From: Vigna angularis
Taxonomy: Eukaryota; Streptophyta; Magnoliopsida; Fabales; Fabaceae
Assembly: GCF_016808095.1 (NCBI RefSeq)
Contig: NC_068970.1
Span: 36,924,630 to 36,988,629 of the forward strand
DNA: 64,000 bases
Direction of reading: 5' to 3'
Below are positions 33,406-45,200 of this stretch, piece after piece. A program made the translations under genes and the position numbers. Numbering within the stretch: position 1 is the stretch's first letter; every line of letters begins with the position of its first letter. The notes beneath the pieces are model-generated. The model worked only from the letters and a program-made list of their open reading frames with translations, was not told the DNA's origin and did no database searches.

Positions 33406-33872
33406 ATGTCGCAAACATGTGAATCCTCTTCTTAGTTAGCATCAAAATTATGTGGTTGTGGGGGAAAGATTTTTGCTTTTGAAGGTAACTACTTCAAAGA
33501 ACAAAGGAAGACTATTTTTGAGATGTAGAAATTAGGCAGTGAGTGAGAAAATGTTTTGCTTTTGGTGATTAAGTTTTTATTAATGGATTCTAATTTTTAT
33601 GCTAGAGTAATTCACATTATAACTACTTTGAATGGGTTGATGAAGGAGAATTTGAAATTGAAGCAACCTTACAAAGAAAAACTGAAGAAGTTGAAGATTG
33701 TTTGGAAAAAGAGAAGGTTGTACTGGATCTAAGGAAGAAGAACAAGAAGTTGAAGAGAAAATTAGAGGAACATAGAAAAGTTGGAAAAATTATATTCTTG
33801 TTGTTTGTTTTGTCGTGGGCATTAACAATTATGTTTTGTATTATGTTTTTGTTGAAGATAAATTATAATTAG
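33406..33872 (+). pseudogene. GRF-type zinc-finger protein with C-terminal membrane segment (relic)
   Basis: The + strand reads MSQTCESSS, a stop, then LASKLCGCG. A run of five G (about 33455) appears to hold one extra base. After it come FLLLKVTTSKNKGRLFLRCR and a stop where Trp is usual. Further on, after a probable intron or gap, CHYNYFEWVDEGEFE resumes, followed by a coiled coil (EEVEDCLEKEKVVLDLRKKN) and one hydrophobic segment (IIFLLFVLSWALTIMFCIMF) before the stop. The C.CG ... KN.GR.F..C ... C.YF.W.DE layout is the plant GRF zinc finger (Cys-His zinc binding), often followed by coiled coil and a membrane helix. The relic lies near the left terminal repeat of the MULE and points towards its transposase. 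Its role there is unknown. Confidence 0.72.
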
Positions 33873-34694
33873 TATTGTAATTTTGTGTTGTAGCAGTACT
33901 ATTAATTGTTTAATTGAATAAAATTTTGGTACTTAAGTTTGACTTAAAATTATGTTTCATCCTGCTAGTTCCTTATTGATGTTTGTAATTCCTAGTTACT
34001 TTTACCTCAAATCAAAATTTAAGTAGAATTGACAAAGCTGTTAGCAATTGACATCCTATAATGATTAATAATGTTTGACTAAATGGCCATAACAATCCAA
34101 TGACAATTGGAACTTCTTGGAACTACAAAAAACTAATTGTTCAACCTATTTATGCATAACATGGTTGTTTTGAGGTGTGGAAGTTGACTTTTTGATTTTG
34201 AGTAGTTTTTGGCATTTTACCTAGTGAAACAAGTTTGAAATGATGTCCTAAACTTGCTAAAATGGTAAGGAGTGATACCTAAGTGGTAAATGGAATTTTG
34301 ACCACCAAAACCTCCTAATAACCGTGAATTCAGCCTTGGTACTGCAATCCCTATATATAATCCCTATAATTGAAGGAATTTAGATTGTGTCCAAGCTGAT
34401 ACTAGTCAGCTCATACTCCCATTGAATTAAAACTTCTAAGACATCAACTTTGTAAATAAATAAGGCAACTCTAAAAACCAGAAGACGCTAAACCCAATTT
34501 AGTCCCTCAACTTCTATTGATCAAAATACCCTTGCTGATGTTTTTGTCATGAACAAAGCGAAAAGCTGATGTATCTGTCATGAACAAATCGAAAAAGAAG
34601 TACAAATAAATAAAGGTAGGACTATACAAATAAAAAAAGCTTTGTGCAACACTTAGCATTAAAAAGTGATCCCTTAACATTAAATAACAGAAGT

Positions 34695-36174
34695 TGTTGA
34701 TAGGGGGAGCTATATGAAAGCTAAATCCAAACCCTTGTGTGTTTTTGATGATGACAACGAAGAAATGTTTTAATAGTTTCTTGCACAACAACTGAAATGT
34801 TTAACTAATGTTTAACTGTGTTGATTTTCTTGTTTGTGCTTGAATTGCTTGTGTTGCATACTTACAGTGCTTATACATTTGTCTATATATGTGGTATGGA
34901 TATTTATGGTTTTGAATGACAAAACTCTTTGCATAAAGCATATATGTATGAAGTAATCGATTACTTATGTAATCAATTAGATTCATCAGATATGGATATT
35001 CATGGTTTTGAATGACAAAACTCTTTGCACAAAGCATATATGTATGAAGTAATCGATTACAGTGTTTATGTAATCAATTAGATTCACCAGATATTAACAA
35101 ATGCTTAACTGTGACAAACTGCAAGTTTTAACCGATTACATTATATGTTTAATCGATTAAAACTCGTGTCTTTTCTTACACCTAGTTGCTGAGTGTTTTG
35201 ATGAGTTTTCAAATGAAATATTTTTCAAAATTGCTTAACTGTTATATTTAACCGATTACATGGTTTTCTTAATCGGTTAAATCTCATGCACACTAAAAAT
35301 TGTTTTCATGGTAAGTCTTAACTAACATAACGGTCATATTTTGAATTGTTTTGACTTATGATAACTATGCAATCAATTACATTAAATGCGTAATCTATTA
35401 AATTTTTTTAATGTAATTCTGGTATAGTAATGTTAATTACAACCGATTACATTAGTATTGTAATCGATTAATATGCGTAAGACTTGAGAAAACTATATAT
35501 TGACGCATAGTGCTCTGCATTGATAACTTCTGAACATTTGAACTTTAATATCTGACAAAAGTGAGTTGAGAAAAGAAATTTCAGGTGTGCTCATTCTCCA
35601 AGAATCAAGAAACGTTAGTTTGGAAAATTTGAAGGATTCTTGAAGGAATTACTGTGTGTTTCATTGGCTGATTATCATCCGCACTCTAAGGTGTTTGAAC
35701 CAAGATTACTATTGTTGTTGTTGCAATCTGAGGATTGTAGTTTCCCGGTACCCGATGGCCAAGAAGAGAACGTGAGGTTCTGGTTTCTTTGAGAGGTGTC
35801 TCAAAGGGTTTCTGCAGAAAGATGATTGTTCTTTCTGTGTTGTATTCTTCTATATTTAATTTTGAGTTGGAGAGGAGATTACACTGACAAACGCTCTTTG
35901 TAAGTCTTGTTGTATAACTCAATCTTTATAGTGAAGAGACTTTCAATCTCAGATTGATTGAAAGGGACTAGATGTAGGCATCGAAGCCGAACTAGTATAA
36001 AAATCTTGGTGTTTGTCTTTCTATCCCTTAACTCTTTTATTGCATTACAATCTTTATTTTCTTGCGTTTCAAGAAAGTACAAAAGCTTTTCAAAGGTTTT
36101 TAAAATAACATATTTTTTTATAAGAACCAATTCACCCCCTCTTGGTTGGGAAATAAGGTCTATCTATTCCTACA
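34695..36174 (+). mobile_element. Solo LTR (SIRE/Maximus-like copia) nested in the MULE
   Basis: A 1,480-bp sequence starts TGTTGATAGGGGGAGC and ends TATTCCTACA. The flanks are GAAGT (34690-34694) and AAAGT (36175-36179), a near-perfect 5-bp duplication. TTTTTGATGATGACAACGAAG near the start and CCAATTCACCCCCTCTTGG near the end are typical of SIRE/Maximus LTRs of legumes. It contains a 96-bp tandem duplication (from 34895 and 34991) and repeated TAATCGATTA or AACCGATTAC motifs. No internal domain remains, so it arose by LTR-LTR recombination or truncation. Confidence 0.75.
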
Positions 36175-36373
36175 AAAGTAATTCAGCTACATCGTTCAAG
36201 TGGTCCCTTAGCACTTTACTAAACATTACATTTGCTAATACATGACAAAAAACAGGTCCAAAATAACTGTACCCACTTAAAATTTGTTCCCTAAGTGGGT
36301 CACATTAACTGCAAAAAACATTAAATATATCACATGGCTTGTCTGAAAGTTGTATTGTTACTAGCTCGAGACC

Positions 36374-37810
36374 CTAAAACTTGTGCAACCATGGTTCTTG
36401 TGGATGTTCTTCTTTCCCCTTCGTTAGTTGGTGCAAATCGTCCTCCACTCCCAATTTCCCTAAGAAGCTCTCTTTATAGCCCTCTAAACAAATGTAAAAT
36501 GACCCAAACCTTGGTGGTAAAGTTGGTTGGGGTTGATTGACCTTAATCTTGAAGGTTCTAACCTTAACTCTAAACAATTCAGCCACATAATCATATAGAC
36601 GAGCATATTGTAATTCTTTATCTCCCACTAAAGAATCCATTGCAAATTGCTTTGATTTTTGAGTTATTCCAACACTGTATGACTTCTTAATTTCATCAAT
36701 TATTTCGATCACTGTCATGTTACCCACATTTATAAATCTGTCTACTAATACTTGTGCAATCCACTATACACTTGCACTTTTGTTTCCAAAAACTCTTCCA
36801 CATTTGTGATGCCTAACCAGAGTTTTGAACCTAAACGTATGGCTGCCTCCTACCTTGCTAGCCATAATTAAAACACCACATTTCTTTTTACACACAATCC
36901 TAACTTTCTTCATATCATTCTTCAAAAATTGAATTTCTTTTCCATTTAAAACGCTATGCTCCATTAGCACATTTTTAAAAAATTTCAATGAAGAAAACTC
37001 CATCTCCAATTTAAATTTGAAGGTCTTGTTCATATCATCCACTCTATACTTTGGAAACTTCCCCCTATTCAAACTGACACCTTCATCACTATCTACATAT
37101 GAATACAATTCATCAGTATTATATTATTCATTTATGTCATGGTCTCTAACTTCTTCATTAATGATAAATGACCCTTCACCAACATTGCTTCTTCTTCTCA
37201 CAGTTTTCTTCTTCTTTTTCATTCTACTCCACCTATCTAATACATGATTAATATTTCTACGATCATATGGCACCCTCTCATTCTCCAACCCAAACCCATC
37301 ATCATCATTTGTCATTCGTTCTTCTTTATTATCATCCATGTTAACCTCTTCGTCACCCACATTAGCCTCTTCCTCAACCATATGCACCTCCTCCTCACCC
37401 ACATTTACCTCTTCCTCCATGTCATGTATGTGCCCTGCCTCTGCTTCTTCACCAAGAGTAATAAACTTAATTTCTTGTGACTCACTACAAACATGTTGGA
37501 CATATATTTCAACCTCTTTGTCATTTGCCTATGCGTAGTTAGCCAAGTTTATTGCTTCCCTGTCATCACTCAATATTCTGAGATTAATCAGTAGTTTTTG
37601 TTTGGACCCCTTCTACCATAGCTTGAACTCTACATCATATTTGAAATCTTTAACAATTCCCACTACTTCAAAGTACGACCATCGATCGGGATCAACTGCT
37701 TTTATTATGTGTACCTCTCCCCCAACATATTGTAGTCCGTTATTGTTAACGAACTTTCCCATGTGATGCAAAGACACGTCGAAAATCATTTCTAAACCTA
37801 CATTGAACAA
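36374..37810 (-). pseudogene. MURA (MuDR-type) transposase relic
   Basis: A single - strand reading frame runs from 37810 to 36374, broken by four in-frame stops (37613-37615, 37529-37531, 37124-37126, 36764-36766) but without frameshifts. The N-terminal domain reads HHMGKFVNNN, YVGGEVHIIKAVDPDRWSYF and EVVGIVK. An acidic Glu/Asp-rich linker follows. Then comes the MuDR DNA-binding region (FKFKLEMEFSSLKFFKNVLM, CKKKCGVL, FKTLVRHHKCGRVFGNKSAS, then WIAQVLVDRFINVG) and LVGDKELQYARLYDYVAELF. Similarity stops after GSFYICLEGYKE, just where the catalytic DDE domain should start, so that half is deleted. At least one stop looks like CAG to TAG and one like TGG to TAG, consistent with decay of methylated DNA. 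The protein once bound the element ends and cut them. Confidence 0.88.
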
Positions 37811-38300
37811 CTTAAATCAAATAACAATTACCTTAAACGAAAACCAAAAAGAAAAAATGACCTTGCTTGCTTACACGTTTCTTTCACAGCAACCACAAGA
37901 AATACTATAACCACACGAAGCACGCCAACCATGTCAAGCACCGCTACCACAATTTGGTGAAAGAAAATAACCCTAATCTCAGCATAATAACCCTTAATTT
38001 AATTGGATTGAAGATTTCGTAAAGAACTCTAATCTCAACGTAATAACCCCTAATTTTCCTTAGCGTCAATAACCCTTAATCTCACCGTGAATAATCCCAC
38101 ATTTGCAATTTGTAAGTATACACATGACATGAAACGTGGCACACCGTTAGCCAGCTTACTGAAAATTTAATGTCATTACTTTTCGAGAATTAAAAATTAC
38201 AATTTCATTAAAGAAAAGAATAAAAATGAAGCAAAGTTTGGAAAAAAGAACTAAACTAAAAAACGCTTGATAGTTAAGATACTAAAAATATATTTAATTT

Positions 38301-40195
38301 TTTTTAAGAAAAAAAAAATATCAATGTAAAAAAATTGTGTGTAGCATTTCTCAAAATCTATTTACAAATACTCTTTTCTGACACTCAAATTAATACAGAT
38401 AACGTAAAAGTAAAATAATATTAAGTATTAAGTAAGGGTAGTAGAAAAATATATTTATATACCTTTTAAGTCTATATATTGAAAAACATATTAACAGATT
38501 TTGTTAATATTCCTTCAAATAGTAACTAATAGACAGACATATCATTCCAATATTTCAGAAGTTGTTATTATTATAATAAATCCTCTGTTATTGAACTTTT
38601 TTAGATGATATCGTTTTAGGTTGATAATTTTGGACCTGCTTTTAGGTCAGATATATACTTTAAAAGTAAAAAAGAGTTTAATTTAAATCAATTTTCTTAA
38701 TTTAAATTAGGAAATAAACATAAACTAAATAAATAAAGTCCACCAAATTCCCAATTAAAGTGTGTTAAGAAACGAAACAAAAAATGTTTATCTTTTTCTT
38801 TTTGTAATGATATGAATATAACAGTAGATTTGTTAAATTTTCACGAACCAGTAAGACTTATTTCTTTTATAAAATGGGCGTGAATAATAAAGCGAAAAGG
38901 ACTTTTGGGCCAGAATTGAAAATGAAGATAACAAAAATGTACACAACGAGATTAAAAATAATGAGAGATCCTAAGGTATAATTGGGCCGGATCTTTTGAG
39001 TTTGATTGGATGACTTTTTTAGAAGTATTTTAGAAAAAAATAATATATGTTAACTTTTCTCTCAGTTACAATTAACATATACAAGTTAATAATTTGGAGG
39101 AATTATAAGATTTTTTTTTTGTAAATTTACTTCTGTATAAAACAAAGTTTACCTTATAGAAAAGTTAATCATTAATTTTTTTTTCATTAAAGCTATAGAA
39201 AAGTATGTATGTTTAAACATGTTTGGGAACATATCGAAAATTCAAATACATGAACAAATTCTTTTGTGAAAAAGATAGTTATAATTGTTACTTATAATCT
39301 AACAATCAATAATCAATAAAAGTTTATTAATATATTTTTTATCAAAAAAAAAAATTTAAGATTTAATTTACTAATATTTGTAGAGGTGACAACGGAAATT
39401 AATTGGTTCTATGTTGGTTTGTTCTACATTTAACATACCAAAAGTGAGTCAAGACGTAAGTTAGTAGGTTTGACTTGCATAATTGTAGATTTGTAAGCAT
39501 GTCGGTCAGCCTACATAAATTAAAAAAATGTTAAAAGTCTTTTTGTAATTTTAAATTTAACTATCGTTTTAAAATAATATTTTATTATAAGTATAACAAC
39601 AACAAAAAAACTTAAAAATTAATTATTTATTAAACAAAGAAAGCATATTATAAAAAATATATTACAATGGATTTTGAAATAAAATCTAGATTTGTACTTG
39701 TAAATATATCTTATTGATGAAATGATTTGTAAAAATATTTAAATATTTTTTAACGTACAAACCACATTGCACAACAATAGAAGATAAACTAACTAATGTG
39801 GGTTATTTTACTTTTCCATTATATAAAATGACATTAAAATTATAATGATTTTATGTGTCGATCTTTTATTAGTAGTGATAGTTGCAAAAGATTAAGTTAG
39901 CAAAAAAAATTTTGTATTATTCTTAGTTGTCATTAACTTACTTTTAGTAATAAAAGTATAGAATAAGTAAATTAAATTTTACTTTCGTAAGTTCTGAACT
40001 AGATGTTGGTATTTTAGAATCAGATAACAATCTCATAGTGAAGAAATTGATAATTTTCTAAAATTTGAACTTTGAAGTTGGAACTGACTGTATGGTACAT
40101 GATATATGGTTTTTGAACATCACCAAACTTTCAAAAGAATAACAAGGCCAAAAGTGTTAACTTATACAGAGACTAGAAGAACATGGTAATCTACT
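38301..40195. other. AT-rich intergenic DNA, no gene seen
   Basis: About 1.9 kb of AT-rich sequence between the MULE and the 3' end of the DHDPS gene. No coding signal. Confidence 0.5.
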
Positions 40196-42281
40196 TCAAT
40201 ATCTACCAACTACGATAAAGTCATCATTCTCAAGAACTTGAGCATCTTTTTCTCCAACAAAATGCTCTCGACCCATTTGCTTCACCAAATTGACAAACTC
40301 TATCCTTTTATTCACAGGCAAGGGAACATGGGGTAGTCTGAAAACTGGTTTGATGACCCCAAGTTGAGCAAGAGCAGTGTTCAAAGCAATAGGCACAGGC
40401 TCTTGAGAAAGCCAATCAAACAGAGGAATCAGCTTTGAATTCAGTGTAACATTCTTGTTTTCAAACATGAGTTTTCTCATCAAACCAGGAACTAGGTTGC
40501 TAGCAACAGATTGAACTCCAACAGCTCCAAAATCCCATCTAGCATCATGGCTCATTTTATCATTCCCTGTCCATACAACAATCCCTTCATCTGTATATTG
40601 TTTGATCCTCTCAGTTCCCACACACTCCTTGACACCAACCAAATTAGGACTTTGAGCCAAGGTTTGAACTACACTGGGAGGAATATCTTGATTAGTCCTT
40701 GTAGGTATGTTATATACAATGACGGGGCCAATGGAAAGTACACTGTAATAGTGAGCAACCAAACCATCCAAAGAGGTTTTGCCATAGTAAGGGCTTATAT
40801 GAAGTGCAGCATTCATTCCAACAGCAAAACCTCTCTCAGTGGCTTTAATTGCCTCTGATGTGCAGTTGCTTCCAGCATTACCAACAACCTTAACTCTGTC
40901 CCCAAAACAGTTAACTGTGTGTGCAATAAGCATTATTTGTTCACTCCAGGTCATTAGTTGGCCTTCACCAGTTGAGCCTGCAACCAGAATACCTTCAATG
41001 CCTTTTGCAATCTGCATATCCACCAAGTTATCATATGAATCAAGATCAAATTGGCCGTTAGGTAGATAAGGAGTTTTAACCGCTGTTATCAATCGCAGAC
41101 TCCTAATGCCCTCCATTGATGTCCTGCACATACAATACATGCAAAATTTATTTCCATGAACAAGTCTTACTTTGTATATGTTAAGATGTTTGTGAACATA
41201 ATTGCAAAATTTGGTTAGCAAGTGTAGCTTTGTCAACAACAACCAGCCAAGTCATGAAGCTAAAAACGCATAAGCATCTACATTTTGTTGGCACATCCTT
41301 AAAAATTAAAATATACATTGCCAGTTGCAGATTTGTATCATATAAATTGTTATAAAACTTCGTTGGAGATCAAAGATACAGGCAGAACTTGATAGAAAAT
41401 CAATTTCTTTGTGTTGAAAAATCAGTTCCCGAGGTTCCAGAATTCGCACCCAGAGAAGAGATTTCAAATGTTGCAACATAGTACACATAATACAGAAAAT
41501 AAGTTCTTGTTGGAATAATAACAAACGGATTGTATACAATTTAACAGGAGAAAGAACTCATACGGAAGAGAATATAATATGAATTGATTATTAAAAAATC
41601 CACCTATTTTTAACCACTGAACTGCTCATTGGGAGGTGAAAATCATTTCCTGCAGATGCTTGTGGAGGCTTCCAGTATGTAGTATTCTTAGGATCTTTTC
41701 TGCACAACACAAAATAGAGATTAATCTCACCAAAATATGGAAATGACCAAGATAAAATGATTATCCTCCAAAATAAAATGAACAAAATATGCAGTTCCTA
41801 ACTTCTAAAGATAACTCCCACCAATCTCAGGTCTCTTCTACATGTTAATTTCATTAAAAACTAGAAATTATATTATGAATTATAACTGTTCATATACAAC
41901 GATGAAACATCAGACAACCTCATCAACTCTCATCATCCTTACATTATTTTAGTAACTTCATATATATCCATAAACCAAAGTCAAAATTAGGAATGTTCAG
42001 AAACAAATAAAGATTACTGTAGAAAACAACAACCATGAGAAAGAAAGCAATCATGTATTTAAATTTTAAAAATAATAATAAAATAAAAGAGTTTACTTTT
42101 ACCTCTTGCTGCAAGTTCTGAAAACGGAGCGGAAAAACACTGAACCGGGTTCTGCGGTCGACATGCTGCAACTACAACTGTTCTTCAACATGGTCACTTG
42201 ACCCGAACTGAAACTGACACTAAGATCCGACCCGATTGAAGCTCTGAACAACGGTTTCGCTTCGAAAGAGTTGGAAAACAT
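40196..42281 (-). CDS. DHDPS: 4-hydroxy-tetrahydrodipicolinate synthase, chloroplastic (DHDPS), three exons
   Basis: Exons are 42281-42103, 41699-41604 and 41123-40196, joined through GT-AG introns with matching phase to give 400 aa. The first 95 or so residues are Ser-rich and fit a chloroplast transit peptide. The enzyme condenses pyruvate with aspartate semialdehyde, the committed step of lysine synthesis. Visible motifs: [26 protein letters not shown] (141-147), [10 protein letters not shown] with the Tyr pair 204-205, YNIPTRT with Tyr229 and Arg234, and VGVKECVG with the Schiff-base Lys257. It ends FIVVGRY, as plant DHDPS does. Odd points: the usual GTTGEGQ has Ser142 for the first Thr; the usual SWDEH is TWSEQ (150-154), replacing the His that lines the lysine pocket; NTGSNSTREA is [10 protein letters not shown]. 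The gene looks intact and could be a specialised paralogue. A shorter start at Met31 is possible. Confidence 0.95.
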
Positions 42282-45200
42282 AAGAGAATCGACAGCGGTT
42301 GCAAGCGTTGACTAAGGAAACGGTGTTATATGTTATTAAATTGTAACATTATCCCACTGTTTGTGAATTTTTCAGGAAGTATCATAATCCTTAAATACTT
42401 AAATAGATTTGTTAATAAAATACTATATTTTAACTTAAAATGGATTTTTTATGGAATTAATGGTAAGATCATTGCTGTTGAAATCTCATGTTTTTCTATC
42501 GAAGAGATATATTCCAAATGTTTGAAATAAATTCAATTAAAATAATTAAAATTTATTTATTGAAATTTGTTCTGATTAATAAATTTTTCTTCAGTTTTTT
42601 TTCCTCCGCCGTGAGGTAACATTTAACAGTTTAATTTGTCAAATTATTTTTTATTATATAATAAAATTATATAAAGTATGTCTTTACAGTTCAAATATAT
42701 TTGTCGGGTTGGTTTTAATTTATTTTATTTTATTGTCCAACAATTAATTTTAAGAACTTTTCACATTTTAGAAGGATAAGAAAAGGTCTAGATGAAAATA
42801 TTAAATTACAAGAAAAATTCAATATAGATGAGGAATAAAATACTTATTGAATAAACATAATTTAATTAATATGACATATTGTGTTACTTAAAATATTTGA
42901 ACATAGTGTTCAGGTAAGAGAATAACTAGAACAGATTCAAATAATATTTGAATATAGGTGAGTTATTATGAGATAAAAAATAATCATAAAGAAGCTTAAA
43001 AGAAAGGAGATTTGAATTCGAAAGTTTGGTAAGAATAAGAATGAATGAATATATATATATATATATATTATCATATATATATTATCAATTTTTCTATAGG
43101 TAAAATAGGATATGATTCACTAATCCCTCTTTCTCATTGCACAGAGGACAACAAGTTTTACCTTGTACCAACACATATTCCTCTTTCTAAGGGTGCGTAT
43201 TTTCCTTATAAACCTACAAATAAATACCTTAGATAGAGCTTTAATGTTCAATGAAAAAAATTCTAGTTAAATTGAGCTGTGATTTCCATGTCAAACATAA
43301 AGTAATGTATGTATTATATATATACAAATTTGTAAGTAATGTATGTATTATATACAAATTTTATTTATATGGACAAGTAAAATTAAGTTACATATGGATT
43401 CTTTTATTAGTAAGTAACGTAAAAAATATTTTTTGTATGCCAATTTCGTATGTATATTTGATGGGTTATAGCGAAAATGCAAAGGACATTATCCATAAAC
43501 AAAATTACCTACTCGAAAATCACTCACTCACAGAGAAGAAACCCTCACAATACTCACCGCTCATTCTTCATTCTTTTCGCATTTGTATTTTTCAACCACA
43601 CTACGTCAAAATCGTGTATCACCTTCACTACTCACACCTCCTCTGCATTGGCCCTCCCTTGCCGAGCTCATTGTAGATAGCTCAACTTTTAAAGCTCACA
43701 CCCTTTTCACCTGTGTAAGCCAACTGTGAAATACTCAAAAGGCTACTCTTAACTTGTTTAAGAGTAGGAAGTGATCTAGTATGTGAGTTAGGGTTTCTTG
43801 ATCCTTTCTACAAGTTATTCAAAATTCATCTCCACAAACATAAGGGAAGGTCCCGCAAATTATTTATTTTATTTTAAGGCACTTTTTTTAATTTTACTCC
43901 ATACAAAATGTTGCAATGCTACCTAGGTAATAGATTTTCCGTCAATTTCAAGATAGTTTAAACTTTATATGTGAATATCTTTTTCCAAAAATATATGCAT
44001 TAAAAACTTAAAAAACCTGCAACTTTTCTTGTCTCTTTTAATCCGTAAAATCAAATAAATAAATAATAAATAAAACTACAGTGAATTTCATAATCAAAAT
44101 ATTTTTGCAAAAGATTGGTAGTAGTTTCTTGGAAATTAATATTCAGCAAAATTTACAAGTATTTCTTGAGTAAAAGTTTTCCATAAATAAAATTGACAGA
44201 TCTGCTTTCTCTGTCTTCTGTCATGCTCGTTGTTACTGTCATGAATGTCATATTATTCAAATACTTATCGATAAGACTACCATCTTGCATAATTTACACA
44301 ATATTATCCAGAAAAATAATTATGCAGGTTCCTCTTCATTCAACTCGCTTTTATTGCTGCCTCTTCTTGCCATCAAATCCTAATTCAATCTAACATAATT
44401 TAAATCTACAATCAAACAACACATAGTAAATACACAAAACTTCGGCAATTTCACCCCCAAACTGCTTTAACGTTGTAAAATAAAGTGTGAATGGAAAAAC
44501 GAAACAAAAATCACAATAGAAATTGGTTTTAATTTATTTTTTATTTTATACTTGTCCAACATTTAGTTTCAAGCACCTTTCACATTTTAAAAAGGATAAT
44601 ATTGTCCTGACCAGAAAAAGTATAATTGTCCAACATTTATTTTATTCTTTTCTTTTTTATATTCTTTATTCTTTTATTCTTATCTTTTTTTACCTCTTAG
44701 ATTTAAGATTAGAAAGTTCTTTAATATTTTTTTAATATATATATATATATATATATAATATTTCCTAAAAATTACTTGATTTCTTATTTTTTATTATTTA
44801 CACTTTATCTAGATAATATATGAAACATTTTAGATTTAATTAGAGAAGATAAAACGTAAGATTTTGAATTCTTATTTTTAAAGTGAAGATGAAATAAATA
44901 ATATAATTATTTTAAAATACTAATATTACACACAACATAGTTGTTCTTAACCTCGGTGACAAGGTTTGATACAAGTATCTAAGACTATAGTAGGATTATG
45001 AACAAAACTTGAAAGCTTTTGCATGATGAAGTTTTTTGTTGGCCATTTATATAAAAAGCATGCATTGTAGTTGTATATGATAAGTAGTGAAAAGGCAATT
45101 ATCAAACAATTGTCTAAATAGGTTCTTGATTTGGAAAATATTTATATTTAAATTGATAATGAGGATTAGGTGGTTTTATTTTTGTATTCTTTACTTAGAT

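Larger units (their letters stand above)
32850..38300. mobile_element. Large decayed Mutator-like element with two genes
   Basis: Inverted ends of about 190 bp. The left (32850-33040) has TTTTAAATATGTTTTTAGTC, CTCAACTATCAAACG and GTCACATTTCATGCC. The right (about 38115-38300) carries the same motifs inverted (GACATGAAACGTGGCAC, CGCTTGATAGTTAAG, AAATATATTTAA). The flanks ATTTTTAAT and TTTTTTAAG agree at 7 of 9 bases, fitting a decayed 9-bp duplication. Inside, a GRF zinc-finger gene relic lies on the + strand near the left end and a MURA transposase relic on the - strand near the right end, facing each other. A 1.48-kb solo LTR (34695-36174) inserted later. Both genes are broken, and the transposase catalytic core is missing, so it is dead but could be mobilised in trans if its ends still bind. 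Confidence 0.85.

Noticed and set aside
40511..41069. Plus-strand frames across the DHDPS main exon
   Set aside because: They are shadows of the conserved minus-strand enzyme.
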